From an uncultured Clostridia bacterium (GTDB taxonomy: Bacteria; Bacillota; Clostridia; Christensenellales; Pumilibacteraceae): DNA of 40,168 bases. Where the stretch lies: NCBI GenBank assembly GCA_947175335.1, contig CAMWMF010000017.1, forward strand, positions 1 to 40,168, written 5' to 3'. Positions within the stretch are counted from its first letter, which is position 1; every line of letters starts with the position of its first letter. Below the pieces are notes generated by a model. It worked only from the letters and a program-made list of their open reading frames with translations. It had not been told where the DNA came from and did not search any database. Position numbers and translations under genes: made by a program. Shown in pieces: positions 5,732 through 14,707 of the stretch.

Positions 5732-7210
5732 TCAGCCGATAAGTTCATTATACATGGCTATATATTCTTTTGCGCTTGAATTCCAAGAAAAATCGGTACG
5801 CATTGCGCGGTCTACTAGTCCACGCCATTTTTCGGGATAATAGTTATACAATCCAAGCGCGCGGTCTACCGCATTGAGCAAATCGCCCGCATCGTAACGC
5901 GCAAACTTATAACCGTTGCCGAAGTCGCCGTTGTACGCGTCGGTTATGCTATCCATAAGCCCGCCCGTTTCGCGCACTATCGGAATAGTTCCGTAGCGGC
6001 ACGCCATCATTTGGGATAAACCGCAAGGCTCGCTTTTGCTCGGCATAAGGAATATATCCGCGCCCGAATATATCTTGTGCGACAAATCGGTATTGAACGT
6101 TATGACCGCGCGGAGCTTATCGTTATATGCGTCCTGCAACCACCTGAAATAGTTTTCGTAATCGCTATCCCCCGTGCCGAGCAACACAAACTGAATATCT
6201 TTGGCAAGCATGTCCTGCATAGCCGCTTTAACGATATCCAATCCCTTATGCGAAGCAAGCCGTGTTATCATGGCAATAATCGGCACGTCGCTCCTTACGG
6301 GCAAACCGAGCATTTTTTGAAGCTCCGCTTTACACACCGCCTTACCCGATTTATCTTTTACCGAATAATGCGCGTACATTGCGGGATTTTTCTCGGGGTT
6401 ATACGATTGCGTATTAACGCCGTTAAGAATACCTCTTAACTTGTGCGCATTTCTGTTTAAATCCCAATCGAGGGTATGACCGTATTCTTGCGTAAGTATT
6501 TCCTTGGCATACGTAGGGCTGACAGTCGTGACCATATCGGCATAGTCTATTGCGCCCTTCATAAGGTTTATCTCGCCGAAGTGTTCTATACTGCCGAACT
6601 CATGCTCGGGAATGCCGAACACGTCGCCTATCATGGAACGGTTGTACCAACCTTGATATTCTATGTTATGGATTGTATACACTGTCTTTATGTTTGTGAA
6701 CCCGTCGACATACATGTAAAACAGCTTGTAGTAAATGGGTACAAGCGCGGTCTGCCAATCGTTGCAATGCAACACGTCGGGCATGTAATCGAGCCGAGGT
6801 ATTAGGTCTATCACCGCCTTACTGAAAAACGCAAAGCGTTCGCCGTCGTCATCGTAGCCGTACAGCTTGTCGCGCTTAAAGTAATACTCGTTGTCTATAA
6901 AGTAGTATACGGTATTGCCCTCTTGTATCTTGAACAAACCGCAATACTGCCGCCGCCACGAAAGCTCGACAGACGTCCAGCAAACAAACTGCAAATCACG
7001 GCGCCGTTTTTCGGGAAAGCTGCCGTAGAGCGGAAGAATGACACGCGCTTCGTAACCCTCGCTGTCGTTTATTGCTTTGGGCAGACTGCCCATAACTTCG
7101 CCCAGTCCGCCCGTGCCGGCAAACGGAAACGCCTCCGACGCGACAAACAATATTTTCTTTTTGGGCGTTTTTGCTTCCGTCTTTTTCGTTGCTTGCTTTT
7201 TGGCCGCCAT
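5732..7210 (-). CDS. glgA: Glycogen synthase (ADP-glucose, GT5)
   Basis: This 492-residue enzyme transfers glucose from ADP-glucose to the growing alpha-1,4-glucan. After a Lys-rich leader of about 18 residues (MAAKKQATKKTEAKTPKKK) comes the GT5 core, with ILFVASEAFPFAGTGGLGEV, HCNDWQTALVP, TIHNIEYQGW and the C-terminal PSKSEPCGLSQMMACRYGT donor-site motif. The N-terminal KTGGL of the E. coli enzyme reads GTGGL here, so the Lys is replaced by Gly. AGGAG precedes the ATG. It is the last of three adjacent glg genes, 10 nt after glgD. No branching enzyme or phosphorylase gene is in the window. Confidence 0.95.
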   Translation of the reverse strand: MAAKKQATKKTEAKTPKKKILFVASEAFPFAGTGGLGEVMGSLPKAINDSEGYEARVILPLYGSFPEKRRRDLQFVCWTSVELSWRRQYCGLFKIQEGNTVYYFIDNEYYFKRDKLYGYDDDGERFAFFSKAVIDLIPRLDYMPDVLHCNDWQTALVPIYYKLFYMYVDGFTNIKTVYTIHNIEYQGWYNRSMIGDVFGIPEHEFGSIEHFGEINLMKGAIDYADMVTTVSPTYAKEILTQEYGHTLDWDLNRNAHKLRGILNGVNTQSYNPEKNPAMYAHYSVKDKSGKAVCKAELQKMLGLPVRSDVPIIAMITRLASHKGLDIVKAAMQDMLAKDIQFVLLGTGDSDYENYFRWLQDAYNDKLRAVITFNTDLSHKIYSGADIFLMPSKSEPCGLSQMMACRYGTIPIVRETGGLMDSITDAYNGDFGNGYKFARYDAGDLLNAVDRALGLYNYYPEKWRGLVDRAMRTDFSWNSSAKEYIAMYNELIG

Positions 7211-7220
7211 GGTTTTGCTC

Positions 7221-8330
7221 CTAAATAATAGAGTTTTTGGCTAAATAGTAAGGGTGAGTTTCATGTCCCGACAGCATACGCCCATCGAGAATATTTACGA
7301 GTTTATCCGCAATAACGCAGTTGAGCGTGCTGTTCTCGCCTATTACAGTGTCTTGGAAAATGATCGAGTTTGTTATCTTTGCGCCCTTGGCTACTTTCAC
7401 GCCGCGGAACAGTATGGAATTTTTCACTTCGCCCTCGATCACGCAGCCGTCGGCTATTAACGAGTTTGTCACCGCCGCAGTGGACGCTATCTTGCACGGC
7501 GCGCTGTCGCGCACCTTGGTATAAATATTAGCGCCGTCGCGGTAGAACAATTCGTCACGAATGTCCTTATTCAATAGTTCGAGCGAGTGTTTGTAATAGT
7601 TGCTTAGGCTGTCCACGTTTGCAAAGTATCCTGTTTGCATGTACGCGAATATCCTGAACTTGTTTGTGTTCTTTGCGAATATATCACGCTTGAAGCTATT
7701 GTAATTGTTTTCTGCGGCGCTGTCAATAAGTCCCAATAGGAACTTCCTATTCATCGCTATGATATTGGCAAACACCGTTTTTTCGCCGCTTGCCTTGTCG
7801 GTGTTTATAACTTTAACTACCCTGTTGTGTTCGTCCGTTTCTATAATAGTGCGCGGCTTGTTGTTGGTAAGCTCTTTATTCCTTACGACGATTGTTATAT
7901 CCGCGTGATTGTCTATGTGCGATTGAACGACGTCGGCAAGGTTTATATTGCAAACGTTATCACAGTCGCTCATAACGACATACTCTTCGTCCGAATGGCT
8001 TATGAACGAGCGAATACTCCTTATCTCGTCGAACCCTGTTTCTATGGGTTTTGTATCGCCGTTGCCGTACGGCGGGAGCATTATAAGTCCGCCGTTTTTC
8101 CTTGACAGATCCCAATGCTTGCCGTTGCTCACGTGGTCCATAAGCGATTGGTAGTTGGTTTGCGTTATTACGCCAACCTTCGTTATCCCGCTGTTTACCA
8201 TATTGGATAGCGCAAAGTCGATGAGCCTGAACCGTCCGCCGAACGGGATCGAAGCGAGCGAGCGCACCGCCGTTAATTCCGCTATGTCCTTGTCATGTAT
8301 GTTGCCGAATATTATTCCCAATGTTTTCAT
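7221..8330 (-). CDS. glgD: GlgD, glucose-1-phosphate adenylyltransferase regulatory-type subunit
   Basis: This 369-residue protein is the Firmicutes partner of GlgC. It has a nucleotidyltransferase fold (LASIPFGGRFRLIDFALSN) followed by a left-handed beta-helix with hexapeptide repeats in the last third. The GlgC glycine-rich loop AGGQGTRL is replaced by GNIHDKDIAELT, as is normal for GlgD, which modulates rather than replaces GlgC. Its ATG overlaps the glgC stop codon as TAATG, so the two subunits are translationally coupled. Confidence 0.95.
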   Translation of the reverse strand: MKTLGIIFGNIHDKDIAELTAVRSLASIPFGGRFRLIDFALSNMVNSGITKVGVITQTNYQSLMDHVSNGKHWDLSRKNGGLIMLPPYGNGDTKPIETGFDEIRSIRSFISHSDEEYVVMSDCDNVCNINLADVVQSHIDNHADITIVVRNKELTNNKPRTIIETDEHNRVVKVINTDKASGEKTVFANIIAMNRKFLLGLIDSAAENNYNSFKRDIFAKNTNKFRIFAYMQTGYFANVDSLSNYYKHSLELLNKDIRDELFYRDGANIYTKVRDSAPCKIASTAAVTNSLIADGCVIEGEVKNSILFRGVKVAKGAKITNSIIFQDTVIGENSTLNCVIADKLVNILDGRMLSGHETHPYYLAKNSII

Positions 8331-9517
8331 TATTTCGCGCTCCTTTCCACTATTTCACCGGAACGTATGACCGCGCTCTTTTCCACCACGTCTTCTCTGC
8401 CTATTAGCGCTATTTTATCCTTGCTCGACTGCTCGTCGCCTATAACGGCATCGTCGTTTATTACAACATTCTCGTCGATCATGCCGTAGCTTATCTTTAC
8501 GTTCCTGCCTATGACCGTGCCTTGCATAACGATACTGTTTTCGATTACAGCGCCCTCTTTGACTGTAACGCCCTCGCCTATTACCGAGTTGATAACCGTA
8601 CCGTAAATCTCGCAGCCCGTAGTCATGATCGAGTTGATAAACTTACCGGTTTCGCCGATATACGACGGCGGCAGCGGCTGGTTGCGCGAATATATCTTGA
8701 ACAACGAATCGTCAAGGTCGAGTACGGGTTTATCCCCGAGCAAGTCCATATTCGCTTCCCAAAGGCTTGTTACCGTACCGACGTCCTTCCAGTATCCGTC
8801 GAACTGATATGCGTACATTTTGCACTTTGCCGCAAGCATCTTGGGTATAACGTTCTTGCCGAAGTCGTTGACCGAGCTTTTATCCGCTTCGTCGGCTATA
8901 AGCTCGCGCACAAGCACGTCTTTTTTGAATATGTAAATGCCCATGCTGGCATGATTGCTTTTGGGATTTTTGGGCTTTTCCTCGAACGAAGTAATATGCT
9001 TATCTTTTGCATAGTCCATTATGCCGAAACGGCTTGCTTCGTCCGCGGGCACGTCTATGACCGCAATCGTGCAATCGGCGTCATGCGCGATATGCTCGGC
9101 GAGCATTTTGCTGTAATCCATTTTGTATATATGGTCGCCCGACAGTATAAGCACGTGCTCCGAATCGTACTCGTTTAGGAAGTGCAGATTTTGGTAAATG
9201 GCGTTTGCCGTGCCTTTGTACCACTCGCCGCCGTGCTTAGCTTGATACGGCGGAAGGGTGTGAACGCCGCCGTAGCTTCTGTCCAAATCCCACGGCTCGC
9301 CGTTGCCGACGTATTCGTTGAGTATTAGCGGTTGGTACTGCGTGAGTACGCCCACCGTGTCTATACCCGAATTGGTGCAGTTACTGAGCGGAAAGTCTAT
9401 TATGCGGTACTTTGCGCCGAACGACACCGCCGGCTTTGCCACGCTGTTGGTAAGCGCAAAAAGCCGCGTGCCTTGCCCGCCGGCAAGCAACATTGCTATA
9501 CATTTTTTCTTTTTCAT
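8330..9517 (-). CDS. glgC: Glucose-1-phosphate adenylyltransferase catalytic subunit
   Basis: This 395-residue enzyme makes ADP-glucose from ATP and glucose 1-phosphate, the committed step of glycogen synthesis. It shows [20 protein letters not shown], the [10 protein letters not shown] segment, [13 protein letters not shown] with the metal-binding Asp, [10 protein letters not shown] and a C-terminal beta-helix. The frame is open upstream, but the ATG at 9517 ([10 protein letters not shown]) has AAGGA 8 nt upstream and aligns with the family start. Only 22 nt separate it from fucO with no visible promoter or terminator, so it appears to belong to the rhamnose transcript. Confidence 0.95.
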   Translation of the reverse strand: MKKKKCIAMLLAGGQGTRLFALTNSVAKPAVSFGAKYRIIDFPLSNCTNSGIDTVGVLTQYQPLILNEYVGNGEPWDLDRSYGGVHTLPPYQAKHGGEWYKGTANAIYQNLHFLNEYDSEHVLILSGDHIYKMDYSKMLAEHIAHDADCTIAVIDVPADEASRFGIMDYAKDKHITSFEEKPKNPKSNHASMGIYIFKKDVLVRELIADEADKSSVNDFGKNVIPKMLAAKCKMYAYQFDGYWKDVGTVTSLWEANMDLLGDKPVLDLDDSLFKIYSRNQPLPPSYIGETGKFINSIMTTGCEIYGTVINSVIGEGVTVKEGAVIENSIVMQGTVIGRNVKISYGMIDENVVINDDAVIGDEQSSKDKIALIGREDVVEKSAVIRSGEIVERSAK

Positions 9518-9539
9518 AGCGGATTTCCTTGTTTGTGGT

Positions 9540-10685
9540 TTAGAGTAAAGATTTATACAAATCGATAATATCTTGCTTGGTGGGATCCTTGGGATTGCCG
9601 GGGCGGCATGCGTCGTCCATAGCCGACTGCGCAAGGAAGTCGATATCTTCCTCCTTGACAATGCCTTTGAGATTTTGCGGAATGCCAACGTCCTTGCTGA
9701 GCTGCGCTACCGCGTCGCAAGCGGCTTTTCGCGCTTGCGTCAGCGACATTTCGTCCACGCCGACGACCCCCATTGCTTTTGCAATATCGCGGTACTTTTC
9801 ACCCGTCGCTTCCGCATTGTACGCCATGACAGTAGGAAGCAGAATAGCGTTTGCCACGCCGTGCGGGGTATCGTATACCGCACCCAAAGCGTGTGCCATC
9901 GAATGAACTATACCCAACCCCACGTTGGAGAAGCCCATGCCGGCAATGTACTGACCGAGCGCCATTCCCTCGCGCCCGCTCTTTTCGTTTGCCACCGCGC
10001 CACGCAAGCTTTTGGCAATGATTTCGATAGCCTTTAAGTGGAACATATCTGACATTTCCCACGCGCCTTTGGTTATATAACCCTCTATTGCGTGCGTAAG
10101 CGCGTCCATGCCCGTCGACGCGGTCAAGCCCTTGGGCATAGTGCTCATCATGTCGCTGTCCACGATTGCAACCACGGGGATATCGTGAACGTCCACGCAA
10201 ACGAACTTGCGCTTCTTTTCGACGTCGGTTATAACGTAATTTATAGTAACCTCCGCCGCAGTGCCTGCCGTTGTGGGCACGGCGATTATGGGAACGGACG
10301 GATTTTTAGTAGGCGCAACGCCTTCCAGCGAGCGCACATCTTCGAACTCGGGATTATTGATGATAATGCCTATCGCCTTGGCGGTGTCCATAGACGAACC
10401 GCCGCCGATAGCTATAATATAATCGGCCTTGCTCTTTTTGTAAGCCCCGACACCCGACTGCACATTTTCGATAGTAGGATTAGGCTTGATATCGCTGTAC
10501 AGCTCATAAGCGAAGTTGGCGCCTTTTAACACGTTAAGCACTTTGTCCGTCACTTTGAACTTTACAAGATCGGGATCGGAACAAACAAACGCCTTTTTCA
10601 GTCCGCGCCGCTGCACTTCGCCTACGATTTCGGTTATGCAGCCTGCGCCGTGATAACTTGTTTCGTTTAATACAATGCGTCCCAT
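9540..10685 (-). CDS. fucO: Lactaldehyde reductase / iron-dependent alcohol dehydrogenase
   Basis: This group III Fe-dependent alcohol dehydrogenase, about 381 residues, is the length of E. coli FucO (382). Its role is reduction of L-lactaldehyde, the product of the neighbouring aldolase, to 1,2-propanediol with NADH, which restores redox balance in anaerobic rhamnose use. Motifs seen are the nucleotide loop [24 protein letters not shown], the metal ligands in [10 protein letters not shown] and [19 protein letters not shown]. The second ATG (10685) is preferred because GAGG then lies about 9 nt away; the first ATG (10691) leaves only 2-3 nt. The gene starts 13 nt after rhaD. Confidence 0.9.
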   Translation of the reverse strand: MGRIVLNETSYHGAGCITEIVGEVQRRGLKKAFVCSDPDLVKFKVTDKVLNVLKGANFAYELYSDIKPNPTIENVQSGVGAYKKSKADYIIAIGGGSSMDTAKAIGIIINNPEFEDVRSLEGVAPTKNPSVPIIAVPTTAGTAAEVTINYVITDVEKKRKFVCVDVHDIPVVAIVDSDMMSTMPKGLTASTGMDALTHAIEGYITKGAWEMSDMFHLKAIEIIAKSLRGAVANEKSGREGMALGQYIAGMGFSNVGLGIVHSMAHALGAVYDTPHGVANAILLPTVMAYNAEATGEKYRDIAKAMGVVGVDEMSLTQARKAACDAVAQLSKDVGIPQNLKGIVKEEDIDFLAQSAMDDACRPGNPKDPTKQDIIDLYKSLL

Positions 10686-10698
10686 TTTCATTTACCTC

Positions 10699-11535
10699 TT
10701 ATTTGTTTTTTATATTAAGGAAATCTTTCCTATACTTAACGCCGAACAGCTCGACAAGCTTTAACATATCCTCGTCTTTTATGGTGTTCACACGCGGCAG
10801 GTGCGCGGTAAGCATGTATATTTGCGCCGCCTTTTCCACCGTTTCTATCAGCCCGAAAGTTTCGTCCATCGTCTTGCCCGCGCCGTAAATTCCGTGCATT
10901 GCCCATACCACAAGGCGGAAGTCTTTCATCTTGTCAGCAGTTGCATAACCTATATCGTTAGTGCCGCAAAGCATCCACGGCAGTATACCTATGCCGTCGG
11001 GGAAAACGACTATGCACTCGGTGCACATTTCCCAAAGCGTGTGCGTAAACTTCTTTTCGTCAAGCTCGTGAACATAGTTCATAGCAAGAGTATTGGTCGG
11101 GTGGCTGTGCATTACTACCCTGTTTTCGGGGTCTACCTTTAACCGCGCCATGTGGCACATTAAGTGGCTGGGCAGCTCGCTCGTCGGTCTGCCGCCGTCC
11201 TTATAGCCCCATAACAGCTCCACGCCGTCCTTTGCAACGCGGATTATCCCGAGGTTGGTTTCGGGATCGTCCTTAACGTTCTTGAAGTATTTACCCGTCC
11301 CCGTCACAATAAATATTTTGCCTATAAGCGACGTGACGTCGAAGTCCGCTTCGTTGACTCCGGCAAGCGGTATCTTGCGAATTACTTTGTTTAAGTCAAG
11401 GTATTCCGCGACCTGCTTTTCGTCGAGCATATAGCTGATGTTTCCACCATTGCGCTCATCCCAACCCAAACGGTACATATTGGCTGTGGTGTCGCATATT
11501 TCCTTAACAAACGGTGCCGTTAATATATTTTTCAT
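10699..11535 (-). CDS. rhaD: L-rhamnulose-1-phosphate aldolase
   Basis: This 278-residue class II (zinc) aldolase splits L-rhamnulose 1-phosphate into dihydroxyacetone phosphate and L-lactaldehyde. It shows WDERNGGNISYML, the catalytic Glu region GRPTSELPSHLMCHM, the zinc-binding HSHPTN and the third His in VWAMHGIYGAG. The length matches E. coli RhaD (274). It sits 1 nt after rhaA and 13 nt before fucO, exactly where the pathway places it. Confidence 0.95.
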   Translation of the reverse strand: MKNILTAPFVKEICDTTANMYRLGWDERNGGNISYMLDEKQVAEYLDLNKVIRKIPLAGVNEADFDVTSLIGKIFIVTGTGKYFKNVKDDPETNLGIIRVAKDGVELLWGYKDGGRPTSELPSHLMCHMARLKVDPENRVVMHSHPTNTLAMNYVHELDEKKFTHTLWEMCTECIVVFPDGIGILPWMLCGTNDIGYATADKMKDFRLVVWAMHGIYGAGKTMDETFGLIETVEKAAQIYMLTAHLPRVNTIKDEDMLKLVELFGVKYRKDFLNIKNK

Positions 11536-11536
11536 T

Positions 11537-12766
11537 TTAGTTGCGCTCCTTTAATATTTGCTTTTCGTAGGTTGTTATTTCGGGCAAATAGCTTTCGGCA
11601 AGTCCCTCGCGCTTTAAGTATTCGTTCCATACGATACCGAGCGGCAAATCCTTTATTTCCTCTTGCATTACCATAAGCTCGGTAAACTCCGAATTGTCTT
11701 GCAATTTTTTAAGCTTGTCGTGCGGTATGAGCAATGCAAACAGCAACGCCTTTTGCATTGCGCGCTGCCCCGTCACCCACGCGGAAAGTCTGTTTATACT
11801 CGCGTCAAAGTAATCGAGCGCAATTTTGACTTTATCCGTCGCGTCGTTACGTACTATCTCTTTGGCTATTTCTTTCAGCTCGTCTTCCAAAAGCACTACG
11901 TGGTCGCTGTCCCATCTTACGCCGCGCGTTACGTGCAACGCAACCGTGTCGTAGAATGCAAGTAACGACGGAATCTTATCCGAAACGTATTCAAGCGGAT
12001 GGTAATGGCCGTTATCCAAAAGACAGCAAATATCATTTTTTGCGGCGTAGTTTTGGTAAAACTCGTTACTGCCGACGGTATAGCTTTCCACGCCTATGCC
12101 GAAAACCTTGCTCTCCACCGCGACTATTACTTTTTTCTTATCGTACTTAACAGAAAGAATTTCGTCGAGCGACTTCTTTAATCTAAGGCGCGGCGAAAGT
12201 CTGTCGGCGGGTACGTCCTTGTAGCCGTCGGGAATCCAGATGTTCATGACGGTCGGCGTGCCGAACTCGGTCGCAAAATACTCACTTATCCTTATACAAG
12301 CCTTGCAGTGTTCCACCCAAAACTTGCGCGTCGCTTCGTCGGGCGAAGAAAGCGAAAGTCCGTCCTTCATCATAGGATGACCGAACATTGTCGGGTTGAA
12401 GTCTATACCGTCAAGCTTTAACTGCTTGGCAAACTCCACCCACGGCGCAAAATGCTTAGGCTCGTATTTATCTCTATCCACCGTTGCTCCCACCGCATAG
12501 CTTGCGTGCAGGTTAAGCCGCTTTTTGCCGGGCATTAAAGAGAACGCCTTTTTAATATCCGCTTTTAATTCCTCGAAATTGCGCGCTCTACCCGGGTAGT
12601 TACCCGTAGTCTGAATGCCGCCCGAAAGGCTGTCGCTGCCGTCAAGGCCTATTACGTCGTCGCCCTGCCAGCAGTGAATGCTTACGGGAATTGTTTTAAG
12701 CGTTTGAATTGCCTTTTCGGTATCTACGCCGTAGTTTGCGTACAATTTTTTTGCTTGTTCGTACAT
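11537..12766 (-). CDS. rhaA: L-rhamnose isomerase
   Basis: This 409-residue enzyme converts L-rhamnose to L-rhamnulose. It has the RhaA hallmarks ISIHCWQGDDVIGL, LNLHASYA, IDFNPTMFGHPM, NIWIPDGYKD, LLDNGHYHP, LHVTRGVRWDSDHVV and LDYFDASINRLSAWV, with metal-binding His and Asp residues present. The length is near the usual 415-420. It is 3 nt after rhaB and 1 nt before rhaD. Confidence 0.96.
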   Translation of the reverse strand: MYEQAKKLYANYGVDTEKAIQTLKTIPVSIHCWQGDDVIGLDGSDSLSGGIQTTGNYPGRARNFEELKADIKKAFSLMPGKKRLNLHASYAVGATVDRDKYEPKHFAPWVEFAKQLKLDGIDFNPTMFGHPMMKDGLSLSSPDEATRKFWVEHCKACIRISEYFATEFGTPTVMNIWIPDGYKDVPADRLSPRLRLKKSLDEILSVKYDKKKVIVAVESKVFGIGVESYTVGSNEFYQNYAAKNDICCLLDNGHYHPLEYVSDKIPSLLAFYDTVALHVTRGVRWDSDHVVLLEDELKEIAKEIVRNDATDKVKIALDYFDASINRLSAWVTGQRAMQKALLFALLIPHDKLKKLQDNSEFTELMVMQEEIKDLPLGIVWNEYLKREGLAESYLPEITTYEKQILKERN

Positions 12767-12769
12767 GGT

Positions 12770-14065
12770 TTAATTCTCCATTTGTATTTTGAGGTTTCCT
12801 ATTGCCGTCGCCTCGATCGGAAGCGCGATTACTTTTATGCCGCATATTTTTTCGGTCAAGCTATTCAGATATTTATTCTTTGCTCCGCCGCCTACTATAT
12901 ACAGCTCGGAGTATTGCTTGCCCGTGTTATGCTGTAATTCCTTTATAGCTTGCTTATAACTATGGGCAAGCGAAATATATGCGCAGTTAAAGTAGTCTGC
13001 AATCGTTTGCGGTTTTTGCTTTAACATATAATCTAACGCGGTTTTCATGCTTTCGGGTGAAAGGAATATTTTATCGTTTATATCCACCCATTCGTCAAAG
13101 CCGCTTTCGCTTGCTTCCTTCGTTATTTCGTTCCAAGGCTTGTTCGGGCAAAGCTCGTCGCGCAAACGGTTGACTACCCACATGCCCATGATGTTCTTTT
13201 GGTAGCGGATATACCCCACGCCGCCCTCGTTGCTGTAATTAGCTTTGCGGCTGTTTTCGTCGGTTATCGCTTTTTTAACCCTAGCGCCGAGCAGCGACCA
13301 CGTTCCGCTGCTTATGTACGCGGCGTCGCCGTGCATAGGAATACCCTCAACCGCGCTTGCCGTATCGTGCGAAGCGCACAGCTTTACTTCGAGGTTGCCT
13401 CCAACGTATTGCGCCACTTCGGCCTTAAGATTTCCCACACGCCTGCCCGGTGCCTGCAAGTCGGTGAACAAATGCTTGGGCAGCCCGAGCTTTTCTATTA
13501 TCTCGCTGTCGTAAGCGTTGCCTTTTACCAAGCCCGTAGTAGTAGCGTTGGTGTATTCGTGCATCTTTACACCGGTAAGCATATAGTTAAGGTATTCGGG
13601 TATCATTAAAAAATCGGTTACCGTGTCTAAATGCCCGCTTTTAAAATCGTCGTATAATTGGTAAATAGTATTAAACGGCTGAAACTGTATGCCTGTTTTG
13701 GCATACAGTTTTTTAAACGGAATGAGCTTGTGAACGCTGTCGATAACCGCTTCCGTTCTGTTGTCACGATAGGAATGGCAGGGTGAAACGGCGGTGTCGT
13801 AATACATAAGCACGTAGTCCACACCCCATGTGTCTATTGCAAGGCTTTGTATTGTCTTATACTTTTCAAATGCCGCTTTTATGCCGCTGATAACATTACG
13901 TTCAAGTAAGGATAAATCCCAAACGAGCCGCCCGTTTTGGCGAACGACTCCGTTGCCAAACCGATACACCTCGTCGGTTTTGATATTATCGCCGTCGCGC
14001 CAACCGACAATGTGTCTGCCGCTTGACGCGCCTATATCTATTGCAAGATAGTATTTTTCAGTCAT
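12770..14065 (-). CDS. rhaB: Rhamnulokinase
   Basis: This 431-residue FGGY-family kinase phosphorylates L-rhamnulose at C1. It starts YYLAIDIGASSGRHIVGW (phosphate-binding loop), continues with SLAIDTWGVDYVLM and has the C-terminal ATP motif YIVGGGAKNKYLNSLTE. It is somewhat shorter than E. coli RhaB (489). It lies between the HAD gene and rhaA with 3-nt gaps on each side, so expression is tightly coupled. Confidence 0.93.
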   Translation of the reverse strand: MTEKYYLAIDIGASSGRHIVGWRDGDNIKTDEVYRFGNGVVRQNGRLVWDLSLLERNVISGIKAAFEKYKTIQSLAIDTWGVDYVLMYYDTAVSPCHSYRDNRTEAVIDSVHKLIPFKKLYAKTGIQFQPFNTIYQLYDDFKSGHLDTVTDFLMIPEYLNYMLTGVKMHEYTNATTTGLVKGNAYDSEIIEKLGLPKHLFTDLQAPGRRVGNLKAEVAQYVGGNLEVKLCASHDTASAVEGIPMHGDAAYISSGTWSLLGARVKKAITDENSRKANYSNEGGVGYIRYQKNIMGMWVVNRLRDELCPNKPWNEITKEASESGFDEWVDINDKIFLSPESMKTALDYMLKQKPQTIADYFNCAYISLAHSYKQAIKELQHNTGKQYSELYIVGGGAKNKYLNSLTEKICGIKVIALPIEATAIGNLKIQMEN

Positions 14066-14068
14066 GTG

Positions 14069-14698
14069 CTATTTCACTATTTTAAGCAAATCGGACAGCC
14101 TGCTTATTTTGTAGTCTGCCTTAGGGTGAGACTGTGCGTCGCCTATTGCCGCCGCAGTAAAGTCGCCCGCTTTTGCCGCCTCGATTCCCGAATAGGCGTC
14201 CTCGACTACAATACATTCGCTCGGATTTAAGTTGATAAATTCCGCCGCCTTTAAAAATACTTCGGGATCGGGCTTGGAACGGATGATATTGGTGCCGTCG
14301 GAAATGGCGTCGAACATATCTATAAGCTCGACCTTTTGCAAAATAAATTTAGTGTTCTTGCTGGACGAGCCGATAGCCGTTTTTATTCCGAGCGCACGCA
14401 ACGCTATAAGCGTGGAACGAACGTCGTCGGATACAACGCTCGGCGAAAGATCGTTAAGCAATTCACGATAGATATTATTCTTTTTTTCTGCAAAGCGCTG
14501 CTTGTCGAGCGGCGAATAATATTTGCCGCCGAGTATGATATCGAGCGAGTCCATTCTGCTCACGCCGCGCAGCTTGTTGTTAATTGTTTTGTCAAAGTAT
14601 ATTCCAAGCTCGTCGGCAATCGCCTTCCACGCCTGATAATGGTACTCGTCCGTACTGAGCAGTACGCCGTCCAAATCGAAAATTATTCCCTTAACCAT
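14069..14698 (-). CDS. HAD-family hydrolase, beta-phosphoglucomutase-like
   Basis: This 209-residue protein begins MVKGIIFDLDGVLLSTDEYH, with the nucleophile and general-acid Asp of DxD. It has a cap domain containing LRGVSRMDSLDIIL, then IGSSSKN, KPDPEVFLKAAE and VVEDAYSGIEAAKAG. The cap (GVSR) and the length resemble beta-phosphoglucomutase, which converts beta-glucose 1-phosphate to glucose 6-phosphate; a general sugar phosphatase is the alternative. It lies between GH78 and rhaB. A beta-phosphoglucomutase would make sense if the GH3 enzyme is phosphorolytic, which is inference. Confidence 0.8.
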   Translation of the reverse strand: MVKGIIFDLDGVLLSTDEYHYQAWKAIADELGIYFDKTINNKLRGVSRMDSLDIILGGKYYSPLDKQRFAEKKNNIYRELLNDLSPSVVSDDVRSTLIALRALGIKTAIGSSSKNTKFILQKVELIDMFDAISDGTNIIRSKPDPEVFLKAAEFINLNPSECIVVEDAYSGIEAAKAGDFTAAAIGDAQSHPKADYKISRLSDLLKIVK

Positions 14699-14707
14699 GA
14701 TAGCCTC

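Noticed and set aside
8522-9178. A 218-codon plus-strand open frame
   Set aside because: Antisense shadow of glgC, with no ribosome binding site and no recognisable protein features.
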